Below, piece by piece: positions 42,555 to 51,589 of a stretch of 64,000 nt of DNA. The position numbers and the translations under genes are program-made. The notes below the pieces were generated by a model. That model was not told the DNA's origin, did no database searches, and saw only the letters and a program-made list of their open reading frames with translations. Source of the stretch: Arthrobacter alkaliphilus (GTDB lineage Bacteria > Actinomycetota > Actinomycetes > Actinomycetales > Micrococcaceae); NCBI RefSeq assembly GCF_021483235.1, contig NZ_JAKEEC010000001.1, positions 339,708 through 403,707 of the forward strand, given 5' to 3'. Numbering within the stretch: the stretch's first letter is position 1; every line of letters starts with the position of its first letter.

Positions 42555-43658
42555 TCAGGAGTCCTTCGCGTGGAACGTGCGCGGCCAAGGGCGCCGTGAT
42601 CCGAGGGCCGGCTTGGCATGCCCATGCCCGTCGGTGTCCGCTTCCCTGACGGCCGCCCACGCGGCGGAGATCAAGTAGACCTGGCTGACCAGGTTGAACC
42701 AGATGAGAAGCCCGATGATGATGGCAAATGAGGCCAGGATGGGATTCCGTCCGGCATTCGCCAGCAACTCCGTGCTGAAGATCTGGAGGATGGTGGTCCC
42801 GACGCCGGCCAGCACGGTTCCTTCCACGAACGCCTGGCGGCGAAGCCGCAGGCGGCCTGCGAAGCGGAACATGATCACCGCCGTCGCCCAGTTGAGGACC
42901 AGTGGGACGGCCGTGCGAACGAGCCAAGTGACGGGCCCCGCGACGGCGTCGGCCAACCCGAGTTGCTCGATGATCCAGCCGGCCGCCGTCCCGAAGACGA
43001 GCGAGACACCGGCGCTGAGCACCAAGGCCGCGCCGAGCAGCAGGAGGGTACCGGCGTCGCGCGCCTTCATCAGAAGGGGGTTCTCCTGCAGGGGCTCCAG
43101 GCCCAAAACTCCGCGGAGACCCGAGCGGAGACCCGCGATCCAGCCGAGTGCGGTAAAGATGGTGACGACGGCGGCGACGGCAGCCGTCCAGCCCAAGCCT
43201 GTGGGATTCAGGAGATCGTGCGGATCCACCAAGCCCTTGCCCCCGTTGGTTTTCAGGAGTCCCGGGGCGGCTGTGGCGATGCTCGAGACGATTGAATCGA
43301 CCAGCGCGGGTTGACCGTTGAGGACCAAGCCTGTCACGGCGAATCCCGTGGCCAGCAGGCCCGTAATGGAGAAGAACATGGTGAAGCCAATGCCGGCGCT
43401 CAGCAGCGGACCGAGGCGCAGGTTGTAGAGGTTGAAGGCGCGCATCGGCCGAAAGGTGCTGAGCCGGGCGAGGGCAAGGTTGATGAACGCCGGTATGGTG
43501 GCGCCTCTGTTGCCTGAGCGGCGGGCTTTACCCCATTCGACCTGCCGTTGAATGAGTTGCAGTTTCAGCTGCGACCCTTCAGTCGGCAGCGGTGGCCTCT
43601 CCGCCTGCTGCCGGTTCTTCCCCTGTGCGTTTCCTTGATTCGTCTGCGTCGCCGCCAA
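42555..43658 (-). CDS. YihY/UPF0761 family membrane protein (RNase BN-like fold name)
   Basis: 367-residue polytopic membrane protein of the YihY/BrkB family, with six main hydrophobic segments (about 85-340) between polar ends. The name 'ribonuclease BN' used for this family is historical and not supported. Function unknown. If the GTG/ATG at 43658 is the start, its first 27 codons overlap the 2H phosphoesterase gene by 80 bases; a later start near residue 30 would remove the overlap but has no good start codon. Confidence 0.82.
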   Translation of the reverse strand: MAATQTNQGNAQGKNRQQAERPPLPTEGSQLKLQLIQRQVEWGKARRSGNRGATIPAFINLALARLSTFRPMRAFNLYNLRLGPLLSAGIGFTMFFSITGLLATGFAVTGLVLNGQPALVDSIVSSIATAAPGLLKTNGGKGLVDPHDLLNPTGLGWTAAVAAVVTIFTALGWIAGLRSGLRGVLGLEPLQENPLLMKARDAGTLLLLGAALVLSAGVSLVFGTAAGWIIEQLGLADAVAGPVTWLVRTAVPLVLNWATAVIMFRFAGRLRLRRQAFVEGTVLAGVGTTILQIFSTELLANAGRNPILASFAIIIGLLIWFNLVSQVYLISAAWAAVREADTDGHGHAKPALGSRRPWPRTFHAKDS

Positions 43659-44274
43659 AGTCGAGCTCTTCCCGTAGCTGCCAGATGCCGTTGTCGTCGT
43701 GCTCGTAGAGTCCCATGCTAACCACAGGGAACGTGGCGGTGTAATTCTTGAGCACCGTTTCCGCCTCGTCCAGGCTTTCGGGAGCGACGTCGTGCGCTAC
43801 CGTCACGTGCGGGTGGTACGGGAAAGGCAGGTCGCGTTCCAGGGGGCCGGCCTGCAGTTGTTCGTGCAGGCCGACGCACTCCTCGAAACCGTCTTCGACC
43901 TTGAGGAACACCACCGGGGATACCGGGCGGAAGGAACCCGTCCCGGAAATCGTCACCTTGAACGGTGCCTGCTGCCGGGCGATGTCGCGGACATGCTCAA
44001 GGGTGGCTTCCCAGTCCTGGGCAGGGGTGGTGGTCACGAGGGTGATGTGCGCCGGGATCACATCCGCCATCGGATCGCCGAAGGATGCGCGCCACTGTTG
44101 CAGTTCCTGGGCGACCTCCCGGGGGAAACCCAGAATGACACCTACGCACAGGTTGTCCCCGCACGGGCCGGCAGACTGGTGCGCGCCCGGATCCCTGCGG
44201 GTATCAGTGGCCCGGCCGGCTCCCCGTGAATGGGAGCCGGCTTGGACACCGAGCTTGCCAGCTGCTGCGCACAT
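43579..44274 (-). CDS. 2'-5' RNA ligase family (2H phosphoesterase) protein
   Basis: 231-residue protein with both 2H motifs: HITL (in IPAHITLVTTTP) and HVTV (in YHPHVTVAH), about 85 residues apart. The family hydrolyses or ligates 2',3'-cyclic phosphate RNA ends. The N-terminal 45 residues are Cys/Gly-rich and polar, and the C-terminal 30 are low complexity. The ATG at 44274 starts 4 bases after the trpS stop, so it is probably translated with trpS. Confidence 0.85.
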   Translation of the reverse strand: MCAAAGKLGVQAGSHSRGAGRATDTRRDPGAHQSAGPCGDNLCVGVILGFPREVAQELQQWRASFGDPMADVIPAHITLVTTTPAQDWEATLEHVRDIARQQAPFKVTISGTGSFRPVSPVVFLKVEDGFEECVGLHEQLQAGPLERDLPFPYHPHVTVAHDVAPESLDEAETVLKNYTATFPVVSMGLYEHDDNGIWQLREELDFGGDADESRKRTGEEPAAGGEATAAD

Positions 44275-44278
44275 GGCT

Positions 44279-45388
<1,110 letters not shown>

Positions 45389-46222
45389 TTAGAGCTGGTA
45401 GTCGACTACCAGCGGTGCGTGGTCAGAGAAACGGGTGTCCCATGACGGTGCCCGGTCGACGACGGCCGCAAGTGCGGCTGCCGCGAGACCGGGAGTGGCC
45501 ATGTGGTAGTCGATGCGCCAGCCTGTGTCAGTGTCAAAGGCCTTGCCGCGCTGGGACCACCAGGTGTAGGGGCCTTCGACATTTCCTGCCAGGCCCCTGT
45601 GGACATCCCTCCATCCGATCTCGTCGCCGAAGAAGCGGTCGAAGTACGCGCGCTCCCCGGGAAGGAAACCGGCACGCTTCGTGTTGCCCTTCCAATTCTT
45701 GATGTCGAGCTCGGTGTGGCCCACGTTGAGGTCGCCGACCACGAGGGCATGGTCACTGTGCTTGGCAAGTTCCGGAAGCCTTGTGGACATGACGTCGAGG
45801 AACCGGTACTTGTCCACCTGTTTGGGCGTGTCCGCTTCGCCGGAGTGAACATAAGCGCTGACGACGGTCAGGGTCGTGTCCTTGCCGCCGCCGTCCCGGA
45901 CGACGTAGTCCGCCTCGACCCAGCGTCCAGCAGTGGCGAAGTAGTCGTCGCCGAGGCCCACGCGTGTGGCGACGGGTTCCTGCCGGGAGGCGATCGCAAC
46001 GCCGGCGCGGCCCTTCGCCTCGGCTTCGGCGTGCAGGATGTGCCAGCCCTCGCCGATGAGCTGGCGGACTACCTCATCGGGCGCGCGCACTTCCTGCAAA
46101 CACAGGATGTCGACGTCGCGCGGTTCCAGCCATTCCGCCATGCCCTTCTTGTAGGCGGCGCGAAGACCGTTGACGTTGACGGTTGCGATGCGAAGGAAGT
46201 CTTTCTTCAATGCCGAACTCAC
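45389..46222 (-). CDS. xthA: Exodeoxyribonuclease III (AP endonuclease)
   Basis: 277-residue DNA-repair nuclease of the exonuclease III family. IATVNVNGLRAA (about 12-23) and LCLQEVRAPDE with the metal-binding Glu mark the N-terminus; GDLNVGHTELD and the C-terminal DHAPLVVDY complete the active site. It cuts at abasic sites and 3' blocked ends. The GTG at 46222 has a TAGAGT hexamer 7 bases upstream and no Shine-Dalgarno sequence. Confidence 0.95.
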   Translation of the reverse strand: MSSALKKDFLRIATVNVNGLRAAYKKGMAEWLEPRDVDILCLQEVRAPDEVVRQLIGEGWHILHAEAEAKGRAGVAIASRQEPVATRVGLGDDYFATAGRWVEADYVVRDGGGKDTTLTVVSAYVHSGEADTPKQVDKYRFLDVMSTRLPELAKHSDHALVVGDLNVGHTELDIKNWKGNTKRAGFLPGERAYFDRFFGDEIGWRDVHRGLAGNVEGPYTWWSQRGKAFDTDTGWRIDYHMATPGLAAAALAAVVDRAPSWDTRFSDHAPLVVDYQL

Positions 46223-46229
46223 CCCGCCT

Positions 46230-46235
46230 ACTCTA
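46230..46235 (-). promoter_or_regulatory. -10 element for xthA (leaderless)
   Basis: TAGAGT on the minus strand ends 7 bases before the GTG at 46222 and overlaps the 3' end of the upstream gene. Confidence 0.45.
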
Positions 46236-46805
46236 GTCGATGATGGTGCCCGAGACGGGCTCGTCGCCGCCGCCGGAGGACCTGATCATGTCCCGGGCAT
46301 TGCTCGACGTGATGGCGATGGTTTCCAAGGCGCGGTTGATGGTGTCCTGATCGGCGGCGTCGCCCTTCGCGCGCTCGTCCTCCACTACGCGTACCTGCAC
46401 TTGGACAATCTTGAAGGAGTGGTCCAGTTTGAGGTCACGCATTTCATCCGTTTCGCTGCGTTCGGCAACCACGCGGGTTCCGCCGTGGTCCGCGGCCGAC
46501 GACGACGGCGCCCGCCCGGTTGCCGCGTTGAAGGCATTCCGGGCTTCGTTGAATTTTTCGCCCGCCCGCTTGGCGGCCCTCTGGATGCTGAACACCACGA
46601 AGGCGGCGAGGACAAGCCAGGCGAAGGAGATAACCGCGACGACCCAACCGACGACGTCGTTGTGGTTGGCAGCGAAGATCACGGCGACCAGGAAAGCGAT
46701 GAGCACCACGGTCGTGCCCAGCCCGCCGATGCGGAAGCCCTTGAAAGGGCTCCTGGCGGAAGCGGACGAGGGAACAGATGACGGGGAGTCGCCGAGGGAT
46801 CGCAT
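46233..46805 (-). CDS. Conserved actinobacterial membrane protein of unknown function
   Basis: 190-residue protein with a Ser-rich N-terminus, two transmembrane helices (about 30-46 and 52-74) and a soluble C-terminal half with a basic linker (RAAKRAGEKFNEAR) and alternating charged stretches. No enzyme motif is seen and I do not recognise a family. The ATG at 46805 has a GACAAT hexamer 6 bases upstream, which supports it over the in-frame start 15 codons earlier. Confidence 0.7.
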   Translation of the reverse strand: MRSLGDSPSSVPSSASARSPFKGFRIGGLGTTVVLIAFLVAVIFAANHNDVVGWVVAVISFAWLVLAAFVVFSIQRAAKRAGEKFNEARNAFNAATGRAPSSSAADHGGTRVVAERSETDEMRDLKLDHSFKIVQVQVRVVEDERAKGDAADQDTINRALETIAITSSNARDMIRSSGGGDEPVSGTIID

Positions 46806-46811
46806 GCACCC

Positions 46812-46817
46812 ATTGTC
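46812..46817 (-). promoter_or_regulatory. -10 element for the 190-residue membrane protein (leaderless)
   Basis: GACAAT on the minus strand ends 6 bases before the ATG at 46805. Confidence 0.4.
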
Positions 46818-46872
46818 GCAAACTCCGCACGGCGAACCGCCCGCTTCCACCCGCGGCGAACAGCCACTGCCG

Positions 46873-47706
46873 CTATTTCAGGAAAAGCTTCCGCAGCCTT
46901 CCGGTCGTGAGCGCAATGCCGAGGGCGATCATCACAAGGTAATAGGCCACATGTACTGCCGTGGCCGGGCTGAAAGAGCCAATGCTGATCTGCCGCAGGA
47001 GTTCCACCCCGTGCCAGAGCGGCATCGCTTGGATGAGCCACTGGATGTATTGCGGATAGACGCTCAGCGGGTAGAAGGTGGCGCTGAAAAGGAACATGGG
47101 CAGCATGAAGAAGTTGATCCAATCCATTTGCTGGAAGGTCTTCATGAAGCTCGTGATGCCCATGCCGAAACTCGCGAAGCCAAACGCGATGAGCACCGAG
47201 GCGGGGATGACCAGGATGGCCCATGGGGTGGTGATGAGTCCCATGACGGCCATGACGGCGGTAAACCCCGTGGCGTACAGGAGTCCGCGCAAGAGAGCCA
47301 GGAAGATCTCGCCGATGGCCACGTCCAAAGGTCCGAGGGACGTGTACAGCATTCCCTGGTACAGCTTGGCGAAATTCATCTTGAAAAAGACGTTCCAGGT
47401 GGAGTCGTAGACGGCGCCGTTCATGGCGGACACGGCCAGGAGCGCGGGCGCGATGTAGGCCGCATAACTGATGGCCTGCCCGCCCGGTCCCGCCACGGTA
47501 CCCACGATGGGCCCGAGTCCCACGCCCATCGAAATCAGGTAAAGCACGGGCTCGAAGAATCCGGATACAAGAATCAGCCAGGTGCTGCTTTTCGCTGCCA
47601 TGAGGCCCCGGGATACGACGGCGAGCGCGTTGCGGGAGTACAGGGGGCCGAAGGTACGTCCACGGGCAGCCTCGGTGGCGCTGTGGCCGCCCGTAAGAAC
47701 GCTCAT
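46873..47706 (-). CDS. ABC-2 type exporter permease (second subunit)
   Basis: 277-residue permease with six hydrophobic segments of the ABC-2/NodJ-DrrB type (SGFFEPVLYLISMGVGLG, FGMGITSFMKTFQQMDW and the C-terminal PLSVYP-type loop). It forms the membrane part with the next permease and the ATPase. The ATG at 47706 overlaps the upstream permease stop by 4 bases; an extended frame inside that gene is spurious. Substrate is not evident; homologues export drugs or lipids. Confidence 0.88.
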   Translation of the reverse strand: MSVLTGGHSATEAARGRTFGPLYSRNALAVVSRGLMAAKSSTWLILVSGFFEPVLYLISMGVGLGPIVGTVAGPGGQAISYAAYIAPALLAVSAMNGAVYDSTWNVFFKMNFAKLYQGMLYTSLGPLDVAIGEIFLALLRGLLYATGFTAVMAVMGLITTPWAILVIPASVLIAFGFASFGMGITSFMKTFQQMDWINFFMLPMFLFSATFYPLSVYPQYIQWLIQAMPLWHGVELLRQISIGSFSPATAVHVAYYLVMIALGIALTTGRLRKLFLK

Positions 47707-48524
47707 GCCCCCATCCTCCTGACGAACTGGCGGCGCGTCAGGGTCCAACCTGCGGCGGCCAAACCTACAAGGAAAAGGACATGCGCCAGGGTCAACAAGG
47801 GATTCTCCTCGAGTCCATAGGTGAAGAAGCGGCCCAGTTGCGTACCGTGCCACACCGGGGAAATCCAACCGATCCAGCGCACTCCAAGCGGGAGTGAATC
47901 CAGCGGGAAGAACGTGCCCGAAAACAGGAAAAGCGGTACAACGATGAACCGCTGGACCAACGCGAACTGGCCTGAGTCTTTGGTGATGGTCGAGGCATAG
48001 GCCATGAGCGGAAGTCCGAAGGACAGCCCGGCCACCGTGGCGACTATGGCCGACACCCAGCCCCAAGGACCCGGCGAGGCACCGAACGCGGCCACGATAG
48101 AAAAGTAGACCACTGATTGCACCAGGAACTTCAAAGCGCTGGCCATGATGTGGCCAGTGGCGATCTGTTGCGGTACCAACGGGGAGGCGTGGGGGCCATA
48201 GAAAACGCGGCGCCATTTGAAGCCGTCCATGATCGGGTAGGAAAAGTCCCCGGTAGCCGTCATGACCGCGGATGAGACCAGCAGCGCCGGAGCGATGAAC
48301 GTCAAATAGTTCACTCCGCCGAATACCGCTGCGCTGTTCGCATCCACCAGGCTCGCCAGCCCGACGCCCATCGCGAACAGGTAGGCCACCGGTTGTCCCA
48401 CGCTGTAGAGGAACACGGACCAGCCGTAGCCGCGCATCACCCGGAGGACCTGCTCGGCGTAGAAGAAGGACCCCCAGCGTTTCGCCCGGCCGGCTGAAAC
48501 GGCCGGCGAGTGGGCGCTAGTCAA
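47703..48524 (-). CDS. ABC-2 type exporter permease (first subunit)
   Basis: 273-residue permease with six hydrophobic segments and the ABC-2 membrane signature region (FSGTFFPLDSLPLGVRW). It resembles the 277-residue partner in layout, suggesting an ancient duplication. Start overlaps the ATPase gene by 8 bases; the operon order ATPase-permease-permease is standard for DrrAB/NodIJ-type exporters. Confidence 0.88.
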   Translation of the reverse strand: MTSAHSPAVSAGRAKRWGSFFYAEQVLRVMRGYGWSVFLYSVGQPVAYLFAMGVGLASLVDANSAAVFGGVNYLTFIAPALLVSSAVMTATGDFSYPIMDGFKWRRVFYGPHASPLVPQQIATGHIMASALKFLVQSVVYFSIVAAFGASPGPWGWVSAIVATVAGLSFGLPLMAYASTITKDSGQFALVQRFIVVPLFLFSGTFFPLDSLPLGVRWIGWISPVWHGTQLGRFFTYGLEENPLLTLAHVLFLVGLAAAGWTLTRRQFVRRMGA

Positions 48525-49494
48525 CGAGGCTCCGTCCGGTCAGCCGGAGGAACACGTCCTCCAAGGATGAACGGCGCACAAGCGAGGTCACGGGATGGAG
48601 CCGGCGTGCGGAGACTTGCTCCAGGGCTGACTCGCCGTCGTTCGTGTAGATGAGCACCCGGTCCGGAAGCGTTTCGACGCGCTCACCGATTCCCTCGAGT
48701 TCGCGGCCGATGGTGGCGTTGCGTTCGGAACCGAAGCGCAGTTCCAGCACCTCCCGCGTGGAATATTCGCGGATCAGGCTGCCCGGCGAGCCTTCGGCCA
48801 TGATCCTGCCCTTGTCCACCACGATCAGCCTGTCGCAAAGCTGTTCAGCCTCGTCCATGTAGTGCGTGGTGAGGATCAGCGTGACACCCTGTTCCTTCAG
48901 CCTGAACAGCCAGTCCCAGAGGATGTGGCGGGCTTGCGGGTCCAATCCCGTGGTGGGCTCGTCCAGGAGCAGGATCTTGGGTTCGTTGATGAGCGAGCGG
49001 GCAATCGTGAGGCGCCGTTTCATGCCTCCCGAGAGGGCATCAACCCTGGACTTGGCCTTGTCCGTCAGCTGGGCGAACTCGAGCAGCTCGTCGGCTTTGG
49101 GGCGCAAGTAGCTCAAGGGCAGGCCGAAGTAGCGGCCATAGACAATCAGGTTTTCGCGGACCTTGAGTTCCTCATCCAGGTTGTCCTGTTGCGGCACCAC
49201 TCCAAGGTGCGCACGGACTTCGGGGCCGTGCGTTTCCGGGTCAAGGCCCATGATGCTGAGCTTTCCGGACGTGCGCTGGGAGACTCCGCCGATCATCTTC
49301 ATCGTGGTCGATTTGCCGGCACCGTTAGGGCCAAGCAGGCCGAAGGACTCCCCTGCCGGGACCTCGAACGAGATACCGTCGACGGCGGTGAGCTCGCCGT
49401 AGCTTTTGGTGAGGTTTTCGGCTGTGATTACCGCGGGTGGGTTCATCTGGAAGCTGGCTGACGTGGAGAAGGAGCGGGTGGCTTCATTGTGCAC
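48517..49494 (-). CDS. ABC exporter ATP-binding protein (DrrA/NodI type)
   Basis: 325-residue single ABC domain. Walker A GPNGAGKST, signature LSGGMKRRL, Walker B ILLLDEPTTGLDPQ and the H-loop HYMDEAEQL are intact, and the long C-terminal region beyond residue 235 is typical of DrrA-like exporters. The GTG at 49494 was chosen because a TAGTCT hexamer lies 6 bases upstream; an ATG at 49446 (16 codons in) is the alternative and lacks both a ribosome site and a hexamer. Confidence 0.9.
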   Translation of the reverse strand: MHNEATRSFSTSASFQMNPPAVITAENLTKSYGELTAVDGISFEVPAGESFGLLGPNGAGKSTTMKMIGGVSQRTSGKLSIMGLDPETHGPEVRAHLGVVPQQDNLDEELKVRENLIVYGRYFGLPLSYLRPKADELLEFAQLTDKAKSRVDALSGGMKRRLTIARSLINEPKILLLDEPTTGLDPQARHILWDWLFRLKEQGVTLILTTHYMDEAEQLCDRLIVVDKGRIMAEGSPGSLIREYSTREVLELRFGSERNATIGRELEGIGERVETLPDRVLIYTNDGESALEQVSARRLHPVTSLVRRSSLEDVFLRLTGRSLVD

Positions 49495-49500
49495 CCCAGC

Positions 49501-49506
49501 AGACTA
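49501..49506 (-). promoter_or_regulatory. -10 element for the ABC exporter operon (leaderless)
   Basis: TAGTCT on the minus strand ends 6 bases before the GTG at 49494. Confidence 0.45.
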
Positions 49507-49579
49507 GTAGAGCCAAGGAATACGTGAAAGGGGCATTCCGCAATTTTCTGGAGAAACCCCTTGGGCGCCCCTAAAAGGG

Positions 49580-50302
49580 CTAGATGTGACGGAGGTATCT
49601 CTGGGGCGCTTCCATGAATGAACGCCAATTCGTGACGAGATCCAGATCTTCCCAGGTGCTGGTCCGCAAGCCCCGTGGACCCACTTCGAGGATCTGCGCA
49701 CCCGGGAGGGCCGCAAGGACGGGCGAATGCGTGGACATGATGACCTGGGAGTCTCCCACCGCGAGAAGATCCTTCAACACCGCAAGAAGACTAAGGCACC
49801 CTGTGAATGACAACGCTGATTCCGGTTCATCGAGCACCCACAATCCATGCCCCTTGAATCGATCGACTACCAGTTCCAGAAACGACTCGCCGTGGGACAT
49901 GTTGTGAAAGGAGAGGTCGGTGCCGGTGGTGCTCGGATTCTTCTCGAGGTAGGTGAAGAAGCCATGCATGGTTTCCGCCCGCAAGAAGTATCCCCGCCGG
50001 GTGGCGCCGGCATTCCTGACAAGCTGCAGGTGGTTGGCGAGTATGGATTCTGTAGGCCTAGTGGTGTGCCGCGCTCCTGTCGAACCGCCTTCAGGAGACA
50101 GACCGTAGGCCAATGCGATGGCCTCCACAAGGGTCGATTTTCCCGACCCGTTCTCGCCAAGCAGTATTGTGGCGGACGTCAGTTCGAGTCCTTGGTCCAG
50201 GATTTGGGCCACCGCCGGCAGGGCTGCCGGCCATTCACGGCGATCAAGAACGTTGGCTGGGTTCTCTGCCAGGCGCCTGATCGGATAATTGCGGAAAGGC
50301 AT
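49580..50302 (-). CDS. AAA family ATPase (ABC-like, stand-alone)
   Basis: 240-residue ATPase of the SMC/Rad50-like AAA_23 type. Walker A GENGSGKST (about 49-57), a signature-like MSHGES, Walker B LWVLDEPESAL and an H-loop STHSP are present, but there is no coiled coil or transmembrane part. Such stand-alone proteins are common in bacteria and usually uncharacterised; some act in phage defence or DNA repair, but no partner gene (nuclease, TOPRIM) is adjacent here. It is downstream of the SHOCT gene, separated by large inverted repeats. Confidence 0.85.
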   Translation of the reverse strand: MPFRNYPIRRLAENPANVLDRREWPAALPAVAQILDQGLELTSATILLGENGSGKSTLVEAIALAYGLSPEGGSTGARHTTRPTESILANHLQLVRNAGATRRGYFLRAETMHGFFTYLEKNPSTTGTDLSFHNMSHGESFLELVVDRFKGHGLWVLDEPESALSFTGCLSLLAVLKDLLAVGDSQVIMSTHSPVLAALPGAQILEVGPRGLRTSTWEDLDLVTNWRSFMEAPQRYLRHI

Positions 50303-50339
50303 GCGCTCATTCTTGCAGCCTGCCCCATCCCATCTCCGG

Positions 50340-50376
50340 AAAGCCCGGCGCGGATACCCGTGAGGCGCCGGGCTTT
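50340..50376 (-). terminator. Inverted repeat between the SHOCT and AAA ATPase genes
   Basis: AAAGCCCGGCGC (50340-50351) and GCGCCGGGCTTT (50365-50376) form a 12-bp perfect stem with a 13-base loop. It lies downstream of the SHOCT gene on the minus strand and 38 bases before the AAA ATPase start, so it could end SHOCT transcription. Confidence 0.6.
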
Positions 50377-50393
50377 ACCTCCAGCCCCGTGAC

Positions 50394-50482
50394 ATTCTGC
50401 TGGATCATTCCGTGCATCAGGCCCTGGAACCGTGTGATTCCAAGGCCTGACGAATGACCCAAGGCGAATGATCCAGCAGAAT
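50394..50482. repeat. Compound 89-bp inverted repeat
   Basis: A 17-bp perfect outer stem (ATTCTGCTGGATCATTC at 50394-50410 with its complement at 50466-50482) encloses an inner 13-bp stem with one mismatch (50417-50429 with 50438-50450) and an 8-base loop. The right internal gap repeats GAATGA. It is much longer than a usual terminator. It starts 12 bases after the SHOCT stop. Confidence 0.85.
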
Positions 50483-50493
50483 CCGCCGGTTCC

Positions 50494-50790
50494 TCAGTTT
50501 GTCGGGTGTGCCCGCAGCACCTCCAGGCGTTGGCGGTACTCGGTCTCGTCGATTTCGCCCCGCGCGTACCGCTCCCTCAGCACTCCTTCCGCGCCCTGGG
50601 TGGCGGCCCAGTAGTGGTTGCGGCGCCACATCCTGCGGCCGAAGAAGATGAAGAATCCGATCACGAGGATCCAAAACAGCGGGATCAGGAGGAAAAACGG
50701 CCAGAAGACGAAGCCGTCGCCGTGGACCACGGTGTCGGTGGGAAGCTGCGCGGCCGCAGCCGCAATGGTGGTGCTCAATGAAGTCAACAT
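50494..50790 (-). CDS. Small membrane protein with SHOCT domain
   Basis: 98-residue protein with one strong hydrophobic segment (about 27-50, FWPFFLLIPLFWILVIGFF), a basic stretch, and a C-terminal SHOCT helix-turn-helix (about 65-93, ERYARGEIDETEYRQRLEVL). SHOCT proteins often mediate protein-protein contacts near the membrane in envelope-stress responses. A palindrome identical in most positions to one upstream of the two-component operon lies about 100 bases upstream of its start. Confidence 0.85.
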   Translation of the reverse strand: MLTSLSTTIAAAAAQLPTDTVVHGDGFVFWPFFLLIPLFWILVIGFFIFFGRRMWRRNHYWAATQGAEGVLRERYARGEIDETEYRQRLEVLRAHPTN

Positions 50791-50889
50791 GTCCAGTCCA
50801 AACTCTCAGCAGGCCGTATCTCGGCTCTGGTTCCAGTCTGGTTTTCGGCCCATTCCGGCGCGTCGGCCGCCGGGAGTCACTTACGGCCC

Positions 50890-50909
50890 GGCGCCTACTC
50901 CCCGGGGAG
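50890..50909. promoter_or_regulatory. Palindromic element upstream of the SHOCT gene
   Basis: GGCGCCTACTCCC and GGGAG flank a 2-base centre (CG). The same 20 bases, with only the centre changed to GC, occur at 52768-52787 upstream of the histidine-kinase gene. The core CTCCCCGGGGAG is a perfect palindrome (50898-50909). Confidence 0.5.
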
Positions 50910-50923
50910 ACTGCTGGCCAGTA

Positions 50924-51589
50924 CTAGCTGCTCCAGCCCGGCCGGACCAGCCCGGATTCGTAGGCCAGCACCACCAATTGGGCCCGGTCCCGCACCAGCA
51001 GTTTGCTCATGATCCGAGAGACGTGCGTCTTCGCGGTCAACGGGGTAATGAACAGCCGCTCAGCGATCTCAGCGTTGTTCAAGCCTTCCCCCACGAGCGC
51101 CAGGACTTCCCGTTCGCGCTCGGTGATTTGGTCCAGGGGCACGGTCTTCGACGCGGCCTTGCTGTGCACGGCGAGTTGGGCCATGATGCGGCGGGTGACT
51201 GACGGCGAGAGGAGGGCATCGCCGTCGTGCACCACCCGCACGGCCCGGATCAGTTCCTCCGGTTCGGTGTCCTTGACGAGGAAGCCCGCCGCGCCCGCGC
51301 GCACGGCTTCGGCGATGTATTCGTCCAGCTCAAACGTCGTCAGGATGATGATGCGAGTGTGCGCGAGGTGCGGGTTGGCCAGGATTTGCCGGGTCGCGGC
51401 CAGTCCGTCGCCGTCGGGCATGCGGATGTCCATGAGCACGACGTCGGGCTCCTCACGCTCGGCCAGCCTGACGGCATCCCGGCCTGTACCCGCTTCAGCC
51501 ACTACTTCCATGTCCGGTTCGGCGTCCAGGAGGGCCCGGAACCCGGCGCGAATGAGGTTCTGGTCGTCGGCGAGCAGCAAGCGGATCAT
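50924..51589 (-). CDS. LuxR/NarL family response regulator
   Basis: 221-residue regulator with an N-terminal receiver (phospho-acceptor D54, with acidic D8 and D9 and K103-type lysine) and a C-terminal LuxR-type HTH (about 150-215) containing ITEREREVLALVGEGLNNAEIA. It overlaps the kinase stop by 4 bases, so the pair is one operon. The target promoters are unknown, but the shared palindrome near 50890 and 52768 is a candidate binding site. Confidence 0.94.
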   Translation of the reverse strand: MIRLLLADDQNLIRAGFRALLDAEPDMEVVAEAGTGRDAVRLAEREEPDVVLMDIRMPDGDGLAATRQILANPHLAHTRIIILTTFELDEYIAEAVRAGAAGFLVKDTEPEELIRAVRVVHDGDALLSPSVTRRIMAQLAVHSKAASKTVPLDQITEREREVLALVGEGLNNAEIAERLFITPLTAKTHVSRIMSKLLVRDRAQLVVLAYESGLVRPGWSS

